A DNA stretch of 12,931 nt, from the NCBI GenBank assembly GCA_947629395.1, contig CANRDQ010000036.1:1-12931 (forward strand). Direction: 5' to 3'. The translations under genes and the position numbers were made by a program. This document shows positions 1 to 5,043 of this stretch, one piece after another. How positions within the stretch are numbered: position 1 is the stretch's first letter; the number at the start of each line of letters is the position of its first letter. The notes under the pieces are model-generated. The model was not told the origin of the DNA and ran no database searches. It saw nothing but the letters and a program-made list of their open reading frames with translations. This DNA comes from an uncultured Bacilli bacterium (lineage in GTDB: Bacteria; Bacillota_I; Bacilli_A; RF39; UBA660).

Positions 1-29
1 ACCTCCTTTCGGAAGTGTATTTTATCATA
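1..29 (-). promoter_or_regulatory. Promoter -10 and ribosome site of a gene off the left edge
   Basis: On the minus strand a TATGAT -10 lies at 24-29, with only a weak -35 (TCAATA, 47-52) 17 bp upstream. GAAAGGAGGT at 1-10 is a near-perfect Shine-Dalgarno sequence. The start codon must lie just outside the window. The likely gene is the transposase of the putative insertion sequence. Confidence 0.5.
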
Positions 30-77
30 TTTTTTAAAGTCTTTTTTATTGATGTCTACTCTAAGGGGTGCAGTTCA
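1..77 (-). mobile_element. Probable outer end of an IS3-family insertion sequence, rest beyond left edge
   Basis: Read on the minus strand, the stretch starts at 77 with TGAACTGCACCCC and continues with TTAGAGTAGACA. This looks like terminal inverted repeats I remember from the IS3 family (IS150-like group), which begin TG and carry a CACCCC block followed by a GGACA/AGACA block. A weak promoter and a strong ribosome site (GAAAGGAGGT, complement of 1-10) follow inward, as expected just upstream of a transposase orfA that would start just outside the window. No transposase codon is visible and neither the other end nor a target duplication can be seen, so this rests on resemblance. It would place the insertion 17 bp from the stop codon of the phosphoribosyltransferase gene. 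Confidence 0.45.
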
Positions 78-94
78 ATTTCTTAACCTTTTTC

Positions 95-640
95 TTAATC
101 TATCTCTCTAATGTCTGTTTCCCAGAAGAAATATACCCAATCATTTGCGGCAATTTCATAAATATAATTAATATCTATATCGTTGTTATTAAGAGTGATA
201 TCTTTAAATTGTTCATCAATTACAAATGTATAAACTGATAATACCTCTTTATCACGTTCTTTTAAAACATTTAGAACTCCATCTACAGTTGTACCTCTGA
301 AGATAATATCTTCAAATAAAATACATTTCTTTTTATTAGGATCAATCGTATCACTTAATAGTCTGAAATCACCAAAATCATGGCAATCATCAGAATTACT
401 CATTTGAGTTTGAATTACTGATACACGCCTTACATTTAATAAATGAGATAAAGTAACAAGCATAGGTAAAGCACCTCTTGCTGTTCCAATTAATTCAATA
501 TCATCATTTTCTAAATCATATTTAGACTTGATATCCTCCGCTATTTTTTTACATGAGTCAATAAACATGTTGTAATCAAATTTTACTTTTTTGTTTTTTG
601 AAGCCAATACTTTTGTGTCGTTAAGAATTTGTTTTCTCAT
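95..640 (-). CDS. Type I phosphoribosyltransferase-like protein
   Basis: A 181-residue cytoplasmic protein of the PRTase fold, which transfers the phosphoribosyl group of PRPP, usually to a purine base. The PRPP-binding loop is at residues 107-119 (ILFEDIIFRGTTV); its acidic pair is E110-D111 instead of the more common D-D. A TARGALP stretch at 53-59 fits the pyrophosphate loop. The C-terminal region has DWVYFFWE (167-174), similar to the W-x-x-FPWE ending of Gpt-like and archaeal PRTases. The substrate cannot be told from sequence: hypoxanthine, xanthine/guanine or a regulatory role are all possible. The ATG at 640 follows GGAGGAAATT at good spacing. It lies downstream of the yhhQ-type transporter on the same strand but has its own promoter, so joint function is not implied. 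No terminator hairpin is seen downstream before the putative IS end. Confidence 0.8.
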   Translation of the reverse strand: MRKQILNDTKVLASKNKKVKFDYNMFIDSCKKIAEDIKSKYDLENDDIELIGTARGALPMLVTLSHLLNVRRVSVIQTQMSNSDDCHDFGDFRLLSDTIDPNKKKCILFEDIIFRGTTVDGVLNVLKERDKEVLSVYTFVIDEQFKDITLNNNDIDINYIYEIAANDWVYFFWETDIREID

Positions 641-670
641 AATTTCCTCCTCTATACTTTATATTTACTT

Positions 671-725
671 GTTATCATAATAATTTTTGGGAGTACTTTT
701 TTAACACTTAGCATGATATGATAAC
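671..725 (-). promoter_or_regulatory. Inverted repeat enclosing most of the phosphoribosyltransferase mRNA leader
   Basis: GTTATCATA at 671-679 and TATGATAAC at 717-725 form a perfect 9-bp inverted repeat separated by 37 nt. It begins at about the predicted transcription start and ends about 30 nt before the start codon, so it could close a leader RNA structure. It does not match any riboswitch consensus I know (purine, PRPP, preQ1). It may instead be an operator or chance in AT-rich DNA. Confidence 0.35.
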
Positions 726-731
726 AATTTC

Positions 732-740
732 ATTATAACA
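732..740 (-). promoter_or_regulatory. Extended -10 promoter for the phosphoribosyltransferase gene
   Basis: The minus strand reads TGT TATAAT, an extended -10 with a perfect hexamer at 732-737. The -35 region is only A-rich. Transcription would begin near 725 and leave a leader of about 85 nt before the start codon at 640. Confidence 0.6.
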
Positions 741-757
741 CTATTTTTAAAGTTTTT

Positions 758-1432
758 TTAGGTTAATTCTTTATTTTTTATTTTTGTAACTAATATAATA
801 AAAGGAGTATCAAGTATAGCAATAATATATTTAAATATAATCATAGTTAACATTAAATTAATTATTTCATTAGAAGTCATAGTACCATAGAAGGAAATAG
901 ATACAAAAATAATAGTATCAATAAATTGACTTATAAATGTACTTACATTATTACTAATCCATACTTTATGGAATTTCTCTTTTAAAAATTTATATACAAC
1001 TGCATCACATAGTTGACTACAATAATAAGCAAGTAAACTTCCTATTGTAATTCTAGGCATACACTTAAATATCGTTACTAAAGCATTTTGACTAGTATCA
1101 ATATCTGCAGGTGTATAAAGTAGGAATAAATTCATCATAACTGTAAAAATAATCATAGTGATAAAGCTTAATTTAATAGCTGTTTTATTAGCCTCAAGCC
1201 CATATTTTTCACTAAGTATATCAGAACACAAAAAAATAGAACCATAAGAAATATTACCTAAAGAAATAATAAAACCTGATAATTCAGTGATTTTAATTGT
1301 TTGAATATTACATATAATTACAGATATACACATCCATATATATAATCCTATTTTTCCATATTTCTTAAAACATAATACTGTAAGAGAAAAGGTTAATAAT
1401 AAATATATTATGGATATTAATAGATTACTCAT
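758..1432 (-). CDS. yhhQ: YhhQ-family queuosine precursor transporter
   Basis: A 224-residue multi-pass membrane protein (about six hydrophobic segments) of the YhhQ/DUF165 (VUT) family, which imports queuosine precursors such as preQ0 or preQ1 for modification of tRNA wobble bases. Diagnostic stretches are SDILSEKYG (70-78) after the second helix pair, and further on the Q-x-x-DAVVY, W-I-S-N-N and SQFIDT motifs. A longer reading from a TTG at 1450 is possible, but that codon lies inside the Shine-Dalgarno sequence (GAAAGGAAG) of the ATG at 1432, so I take 1432 as the start. The leader is only about 25 nt, too short for a preQ1 riboswitch. The family assignment is firm; the transported compound is inferred from the family. 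Confidence 0.9.
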   Translation of the reverse strand: MSNLLISIIYLLLTFSLTVLCFKKYGKIGLYIWMCISVIICNIQTIKITELSGFIISLGNISYGSIFLCSDILSEKYGLEANKTAIKLSFITMIIFTVMMNLFLLYTPADIDTSQNALVTIFKCMPRITIGSLLAYYCSQLCDAVVYKFLKEKFHKVWISNNVSTFISQFIDTIIFVSISFYGTMTSNEIINLMLTMIIFKYIIAILDTPFIILVTKIKNKELT

Positions 1433-1463
1433 ATAACAACTTCCTTTCAAATTTCTTGAAGTT

Positions 1464-1492
1464 ATTATAGCACTTTTTTGTATTTTTATTAA
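1464..1492 (-). promoter_or_regulatory. Promoter of the yhhQ-type gene
   Basis: On the minus strand TTAATA (1487-1492), a 17-bp spacer and TGC TATAAT (hexamer 1464-1469) form a sigma-A type extended -10 promoter. It overlaps the opposing promoter at 1478-1506: the -35 of the plus-strand promoter lies in the spacer of this one. Confidence 0.7.
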
Positions 1493-1506
1493 AAATATGT
1501 TATAAT
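1478..1506 (+). promoter_or_regulatory. Promoter of the small gene at 1537
   Basis: TTGTAT (1478-1483), 17-bp spacer, TATAAT (1501-1506), with TGT directly before the -10. Transcription would start near 1513, giving a short leader with GGGAAGTGA ahead of the ATG at 1537. Confidence 0.7.
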
Positions 1507-1536
1507 ATGTGAAGTTTGTTTGGGAAGTGATTTTTT

Positions 1537-1749
1537 ATGGATAAGATTGATTATATTAGACGTTTAAGATTAAAGAAACTGATTAGTAATAAGTTAATAC
1601 AAGAAGAACAAAATATAGATAGCTTAAGAAAAATAAGAGAAGAAATACATCAAAAACAAATAATTAACAATTATGAAAAGCAACATAGAATGTCTATTCA
1701 AAAAATAATCTCTAGATATAAAATAAGAAACCAACACTTGCATAAATAA
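1537..1749 (+). CDS. Small basic protein of unknown function
   Basis: I do not recognise this 70-residue protein. It is rich in lysine, arginine, glutamine and isoleucine and has no hydrophobic segment long enough for a membrane helix. Residues 8-40 have a heptad-like spacing of I/L with charged residues, suggesting a helix or short coiled coil. The basic character would fit nucleic acid or ribosome binding, but this is only inference. That it is a real gene is supported by a well-formed promoter (1478-1506), a ribosome site (GGGAAGTGA) about 6-7 nt before the ATG, and a stop only after the -35 of the rpmE promoter begins, so gene and promoter are tightly packed. There is no terminator between it and rpmE, so some readthrough into rpmE is likely. 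Confidence 0.65.
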   Translation: MDKIDYIRRLRLKKLISNKLIQEEQNIDSLRKIREEIHQKQIINNYEKQHRMSIQKIISRYKIRNQHLHK

Positions 1750-1766
1750 AAAAAGTTTGCTATACT
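1738..1766 (+). promoter_or_regulatory. Promoter of rpmE
   Basis: TTGCAT (1738-1743), exactly 17 bp, then TGC TATACT (hexamer 1761-1766). A strong extended -10 promoter whose -35 lies inside the last codons of the upstream small gene. Confidence 0.75.
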
Positions 1767-1787
1767 ATATTCGCTGTTTATATTACT

Positions 1788-1807
1788 ATGGCAAAAAAAT
1801 TTGTCAT
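1788..1807 (+). promoter_or_regulatory. Stem-loop in the rpmE leader
   Basis: ATGGCAAA (1788-1795) pairs with TTTGTCAT (1800-1807) with one G-U pair and an AAAA loop, ending only 5 nt before the AAGGAG ribosome site of rpmE. It lies about 15 nt after the predicted transcription start. L31 leader RNAs are known in several phyla, including Firmicutes; I cannot confirm a match to that consensus from memory. Confidence 0.4.
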
Positions 1808-1827
1808 GGCGGAAGGAGTGAAAATCG

Positions 1828-2046
1828 ATGAAAAAAGGAATACATCCAGAAGTTAAGGATTGTAAAGTAACTTGTGTTTGTGGTGAAACATTCATGACAA
1901 AATCAACAAAAGATGAAATTAATGTTGATGTATGTTCTAAATGCCATCCATTCTATACAGGAGAACAAAATAGAACATCACACGCAGGACGTGTTGATAA
2001 ATTCAACAAAAAATATGGATTCGATAAAGTTAAAACTGCTGAATAA
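1828..2046 (+). CDS. rpmE: 50S ribosomal protein L31 (zinc-binding form)
   Basis: A 72-residue ribosomal protein of the large subunit. The N-terminus MKKGIHPE and the central [11 protein letters not shown] block are typical of L31. The four zinc-ligand cysteines are all present at C16, C18, C36 and C39, so this is the C+ form; in B. subtilis the zinc-free paralogue YtiA (RpmEB) replaces it under zinc shortage, and none is seen here. The ATG at 1828 follows GGAAGGAGTG at normal spacing. The gene has its own strong promoter, a leader stem-loop and a terminator that overlaps the stop codon, so it is a single-gene transcript, perhaps with readthrough from the small gene upstream. Confidence 0.97.
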   Translation: MKKGIHPEVKDCKVTCVCGETFMTKSTKDEINVDVCSKCHPFYTGEQNRTSHAGRVDKFNKKYGFDKVKTAE

Positions 2047-2058
2047 GCAGTTTTTTTC
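2032..2058 (+). terminator. Intrinsic terminator of rpmE, overlapping its stop codon
   Basis: AAAACTGCT (2032-2040) and AGCAGTTTT (2046-2054) form a 9-bp stem with a 5-nt loop, followed by T residues. The TAA stop (2044-2046) lies in the loop and first stem base. Confidence 0.85.
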
Positions 2059-2068
2059 TTTTGTTTTA

Positions 2069-2077
2069 TGGTATAAT
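2069..2077 (+). promoter_or_regulatory. Extended -10 promoter of rpiB
   Basis: TGG TATAAT, with the hexamer at 2072-2077, lies 30 bp before the rpiB start. No good -35 is present; the expected place falls in the terminator of rpmE. Confidence 0.6.
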
Positions 2078-2107
2078 ATTAATAAATAATAAGAGAGGAT
2101 TGATAGA

Positions 2108-2554
2108 ATGAAAGTAGGAATAGCTAATGACCATAGAGGTTATAAATTAAAAGAATATTTAAAAGAAAATTTAAAAGGTTATGAAATTATTGATTATGGA
2201 ACTTATAGTGAAGAAGCAGCTGATTATCCAGATTATGCTTTTAAATTAGGAGAAAATGTAGTAAAAGGTAATGTTGATTTTGGTATCGCAATATGTGGAT
2301 CAGGAATTGGAATTAGCATTGCTTGTAATAAAGTAAAAGGTATTCGTTGCGCTAAAGTATCTAATAAAGAAGAAGCAGCAATGACTAGAATTGATAATAA
2401 TTCTAATATAGTGGCATTTTCGGCTGCAACTAAAGAAAAAGATGCTTTAGAAATAGTTAATACATTTTTAAATACAGAAGCATCTAAAGAAGAAAGACAT
2501 CAAAATAGAATTAAAAAAATCTTAAAATATGAGGATGAACATTATGAGTGTTAA
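2108..2554 (+). CDS. rpiB: Ribose-5-phosphate isomerase B
   Basis: A 148-residue cytoplasmic enzyme that interconverts ribose 5-phosphate and ribulose 5-phosphate in the pentose phosphate pathway. The RpiB/LacA/LacB fold is clear: NDHRG at 7-11 (D8, H9), and the ICGSGIGISIACNK block at 62-75, with C63 as the catalytic base. The later TRIDNNSN stretch (93-100) and the C-terminal RHQNRIKKI fit phosphate binding and the RpiB tail. The presence of the active-site cysteine favours RpiB over the galactose 6-phosphate isomerase subunit LacA. The start at 2108 follows GAGAGGA. Its 3' end overlaps the next gene by 11 bp, so the two are co-translated. Confidence 0.93.
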   Translation: MKVGIANDHRGYKLKEYLKENLKGYEIIDYGTYSEEAADYPDYAFKLGENVVKGNVDFGIAICGSGIGISIACNKVKGIRCAKVSNKEEAAMTRIDNNSNIVAFSAATKEKDALEIVNTFLNTEASKEERHQNRIKKILKYEDEHYEC

Positions 2555-2741
2555 ATTTCTAATTTATATTATAGTTACTATAGTTGTAATATGGTCTATG
2601 GAATCTGTAAATATAAATGGAATTTTTAAAAAAAATAGAGTTCTAAAAGCTCAAGTTTTTTATGTATTACTTGGACTTTCAATGATTTATTTAATTACTA
2701 ACTTTTTGATGGATTTATTCACTTCATATAATTTTTTATAA
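2544..2741 (+). CDS. ywzB: DUF1146 (YwzB-like) small membrane protein
   Basis: A 65-residue protein with two hydrophobic helices (about residues 3-20 and 36-57) joined by a short loop with W and M residues (VVIWSMESVNINGIFKK), characteristic of the DUF1146/YwzB family. Function is unknown. An upstream in-frame ATG at 2529 would add five residues, but GAGGATG at 2531-2537 is the ribosome site for the ATG at 2544, so I use 2544. It overlaps the end of rpiB by 11 bp and is probably translated by coupling. In B. subtilis, as I recall, ywzB lies in the same region as spoIIQ, spoIIID and mbl, which supports the assignment. Confidence 0.8.
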   Translation: MSVKFLIYIIVTIVVIWSMESVNINGIFKKNRVLKAQVFYVLLGLSMIYLITNFLMDLFTSYNFL

Positions 2742-2746
2742 ATTAA

Positions 2747-2776
2747 GTATAAAAAATATTATTTAAGCCAAACTCT
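2747..2776 (+). promoter_or_regulatory. Possible sigma-F-like promoter of spoIIQ
   Basis: GTATA (2747-2751) matches the sigma-F/G -35, and 15 bp later comes GCCAAACTCT, a partial match to GGnnAnAnT. In B. subtilis spoIIQ is a forespore sigma-F gene. No sigma-A promoter is evident, and readthrough from rpiB-ywzB is possible since no terminator intervenes. Confidence 0.25.
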
Positions 2777-2792
2777 TAAATGAGGTGAAAAA

Positions 2793-3527
2793 ATGAAAAG
2801 AAGAAAATTAAAACAAGGAGTTTGGATTAGTCTTTATTTAATATTAATTGCAGGTTTACTTACTAGTGCTTATGTCGTAAGAAATACTATGATGAATAAT
2901 AGTACTAATGATGATAATCTTGATTATGTAACTAATTCTATTTTACAACAAGAAGTTCCAGTAATTAATGAAGTAACTAAATTAATTAAACCATATACTA
3001 ATGAAAGTGTTAGTGTGGCGAAAAATTATTATGATTATAAAGGAACTGCTGAAGAACAAGAGAAATCTATAATTTATCATGATAATACTTATATGCAAAA
3101 TTCAGGAGTTGACTATGTTTTAAATGAAACATTTGATGTAGTAAGTGTATTAGATGGTACAGTTACTAGTGTTAAAGATGATGAATTAGCAGGAAAAACA
3201 GTTGAAGTAAAACATGATAATGATTATGTTACAGTTTATCAAAGTTTATCAGAAGTAGTAGTAAAAAAAGGAGATACTCTTAAACAAGGAGATATAATTG
3301 GAAAAAGTGGTACTAATAAGTTAGATAGTGATATTGGTAACCATTTACATTTTGAATTATATATAAATGGACAAATAGTTAATCCAGCAGATTATATTGA
3401 TAAAGAAATAAAAAATGATAATAATCAAGAACAACAAACAGATACTAATAATGCAGATAATACAGAACAAAACAATGAATCTACTACTGAAAATACCGAA
3501 GAACAACAAAATGATACTCAAGAATAG
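2793..3527 (+). CDS. spoIIQ: SpoIIQ-like forespore protein, degenerate M23 (LytM) peptidase
   Basis: A 244-residue protein with a short basic cytoplasmic tail, one transmembrane helix (about 10-29) and an extracytoplasmic M23/LytM domain (about 95-203). SpoIIQ is the forespore half of the Q-AH zipper that bridges the two membranes during engulfment. The stretch TVYQSLSEVVVKKGD and the ending GNHLHFEL (182-189) are very SpoIIQ-like. The second zinc motif H184-x-H186 is intact, but the first motif H-x-G-x-D reads NSGVD (103-107): the zinc-binding histidine is replaced by N103 while D107 stays. It is probably not a peptidase, as known for B. subtilis SpoIIQ. The last 39 residues (206-244) are a Gln/Asn/Glu/Thr-rich low-complexity tail. 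The gene lies directly before spoIIID and mbl. The start is set by GAGGTGAAAA before the ATG. Confidence 0.9.
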   Translation: MKRRKLKQGVWISLYLILIAGLLTSAYVVRNTMMNNSTNDDNLDYVTNSILQQEVPVINEVTKLIKPYTNESVSVAKNYYDYKGTAEEQEKSIIYHDNTYMQNSGVDYVLNETFDVVSVLDGTVTSVKDDELAGKTVEVKHDNDYVTVYQSLSEVVVKKGDTLKQGDIIGKSGTNKLDSDIGNHLHFELYINGQIVNPADYIDKEIKNDNNQEQQTDTNNADNTEQNNESTTENTEEQQNDTQE

Positions 3528-3547
3528 AAGCTTATAGCTTCTTTTTT
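3527..3547 (+). terminator. Intrinsic terminator of spoIIQ, overlapping its stop codon
   Basis: GAAGCT (3527-3532), loop TAT, AGCTTC (3536-3541), then six T. The stem begins with the last base of the TAG stop. Confidence 0.8.
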
Positions 3548-3574
3548 CATAAAAAAATTTCTTATTTATATAAT
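3546..3574 (+). promoter_or_regulatory. Promoter of spoIIID, sigma-A or sigma-E type
   Basis: TTCATA (3546-3551), 17 bp, TATAAT (3569-3574) can be read as sigma-A. The same DNA can be read as sigma-E: TCATAAA at 3547-3553 and TATATAAT at 3567-3574 resemble TCATATT and CATACAAT, 13 bp apart. In B. subtilis spoIIID is transcribed by mother-cell sigma-E. No TGn extension is present. Confidence 0.45.
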
Positions 3575-3593
3575 TAAATAAAGGAATGATTAT

Positions 3594-3845
3594 ATGAAAG
3601 AAAAAATAAAAGAAAGAGTATTACAAGAAGCTTCTAGAATTGTGGAAACTAAAAAGACTTTAAGAGAGTTATCAAAAGAATTTGGTGTGTCCAAAAGTAC
3701 TATTCATAAAGATATGCAACAGAAACTAATTCTGTTAGATAAAGAGTTGTATAGGCAAGTACAAAGAGTTTTTGAAGAACATTTAATGTCTAGATATTAT
3801 ATAGGTGGAGAATCTACTAAAAAAAAGTATAAAAAAATAATATAA
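3594..3845 (+). CDS. spoIIID: Sporulation transcriptional regulator SpoIIID
   Basis: An 83-residue DNA-binding protein that switches mother-cell gene expression in sporulation, activating and repressing sigma-E genes. It has a helix-turn-helix at about 22-43 (TLRELSKEFGVSKSTIHKDM) and the characteristic C-terminal basic GGEStKKKYKK end (76-86 in longer homologues, here to the C-terminus), both very close to the B. subtilis protein as I recall it. The N-terminal IKER and VETKKT are conserved. The ATG at 3594 follows AAAGGAAT. It has its own promoter after the spoIIQ terminator, and no terminator separates it from mbl. Together with spoIIQ it indicates that the organism, or a recent ancestor, makes endospores. 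Confidence 0.95.
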   Translation: MKEKIKERVLQEASRIVETKKTLRELSKEFGVSKSTIHKDMQQKLILLDKELYRQVQRVFEEHLMSRYYIGGESTKKKYKKII

Positions 3846-3858
3846 AATATAGAAATTA

Positions 3859-3867
3859 TGGTAAAAT
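3859..3867 (+). promoter_or_regulatory. Extended -10 promoter of mbl
   Basis: TGG TAAAAT, hexamer at 3862-3867, lies 25 bp before the mbl start; there is no clear -35. It would let mbl be expressed in vegetative cells independently of spoIIID. Confidence 0.5.
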
Positions 3868-3891
3868 AATAAATAGACAAGGAGGAATATA

Positions 3892-4887
3892 ATGTTAGCA
3901 AAAAATATCGGTATTGACTTAGGAACAGCAAATGTTTTAATTTATGTTAAAGATCATGGAATTGTGCTAAATGAACCTAGCATTGTAGCAATTGATACAG
4001 AAACAAAAAGAGTAATCGCTGTTGGACAAGAAGCAAATGAAATGTTAGGAAGAACTCCTGGAAAAGTAAAAGCTATTAAACCAATGAAAGATGGAGTAAT
4101 TGCAGATTTTGAAATTACAGAAATAATGTTAAATACATTTATAAAGAAGATAAAAGCAAAATCAATTTTTGCTAGACCTAAAATTTTAATTTGCTGTCCA
4201 TCAAATATTACACCAGTAGAGAAAAATGCCATTCGTGAAGCTGCGGAAAGAACAGGGGCTAAGAAAGTTTATATAGAAGAAGAACCAAAAGTTGCAGCAA
4301 TAGGTGCTGGTATGGATATATCTAAACCAACAGCTAATATGGTAATAGATATTGGTGGAGGAACTACAGATATAGCTATTTTATCTTTAGATGATATTGT
4401 TAATTCTACATCTATTAGATGTGCTGGAAATGTTTTTGACCAAGATATCATTAAATATATTAAAGATAAGTATAAACTTTTAATAGGAGATCCAACTGCA
4501 GAAGATATAAAAATTAATTTTGGAAATGTTTTCGATCCAGATAAAAAACAAACTAAAGAAATAAAAGGAAGAAACCTAGTAACAGGACTTCCACATACAA
4601 TTACAATTTCTCAAGATGAAATTTGTGAAGCTTTAAAAGAAAGTGTTTATAAAATTATTAAGGCTACTACTAATGTTTTAGAATTAACACCACCAGAATT
4701 ATCAGCGGATATTGTGGATAAAGGTATTGTTTTAACAGGTGGAGGAGCAATGTTAAAAGGATTACCTGAATTAATCTCTAAGGAATTAAAAGTACCTGTA
4801 TTCATAGCAGATGATCCACTTACTTGTGTAGCTGCGGGTACTGGTGTTTTACTAGATAATCCTGAAAAATTAGAAGAAAATAACTAA
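3892..4887 (+). CDS. mbl: Actin-like rod-shape protein Mbl
   Basis: A 331-residue MreB-family ATPase that polymerises under the membrane and guides side-wall peptidoglycan synthesis. Actin-fold motifs are in order: phosphate 1 IDLGTANVLIY (8-18), E129-E131 in the YIEEEPKVAAIGAG region, phosphate 2 VIDIGGGTTDIA (151-162), and the adenosine motif VLTGGGAML (280-288). I call it Mbl instead of MreB because it follows spoIIID, as in B. subtilis, and the text (ANVLIYVK, RTPGKVKAIKP, LICCPSNIT) is nearer Mbl. Full length compared with the family. The ATG at 3892 follows AAGGAGG. A terminator begins immediately at the stop codon. Confidence 0.95.
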   Translation: MLAKNIGIDLGTANVLIYVKDHGIVLNEPSIVAIDTETKRVIAVGQEANEMLGRTPGKVKAIKPMKDGVIADFEITEIMLNTFIKKIKAKSIFARPKILICCPSNITPVEKNAIREAAERTGAKKVYIEEEPKVAAIGAGMDISKPTANMVIDIGGGTTDIAILSLDDIVNSTSIRCAGNVFDQDIIKYIKDKYKLLIGDPTAEDIKINFGNVFDPDKKQTKEIKGRNLVTGLPHTITISQDEICEALKESVYKIIKATTNVLELTPPELSADIVDKGIVLTGGGAMLKGLPELISKELKVPVFIADDPLTCVAAGTGVLLDNPEKLEENN

Positions 4888-4949
4888 AAGACTTTAAAGA
4901 TGATGTTAATTTTATAAGAGTTTAACATCAAAAAATAAAGTCTTTTTTT
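4886..4949 (+). terminator. Nested two-stem intrinsic terminator of mbl
   Basis: An outer stem pairs AAAGACTTTA (4887-4896) with TAAAGTCTTT (4936-4945) and is followed by a T run. Inside it a second hairpin pairs GATGTTAA (4902-4909) with TTAACATC (4922-4929). The outer stem begins at the last base of the TAA stop. Confidence 0.8.
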
Positions 4950-4980
4950 AATGTATAAAGTAAAAACTTGTTATTTTTCC

Positions 4981-5009
4981 TTTCCATACAAAATTTTATC
5001 TGTTATAAT
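4981..5009 (+). promoter_or_regulatory. Promoter of tagO
   Basis: TTTCCA (4981-4986), 17 bp, TGT TATAAT (hexamer 5004-5009). An extended -10 promoter 35 bp before the start codon. Confidence 0.7.
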
Positions 5010-5043
5010 TTAATTAATCGAAATATGAAATGAGGTAATCTGT

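Noticed and set aside
1433..1457. preQ1 riboswitch upstream of the queuosine-precursor transporter
   Set aside because: The predicted leader is only about 25 nt, too short for the aptamer, and no typical sequence is visible.
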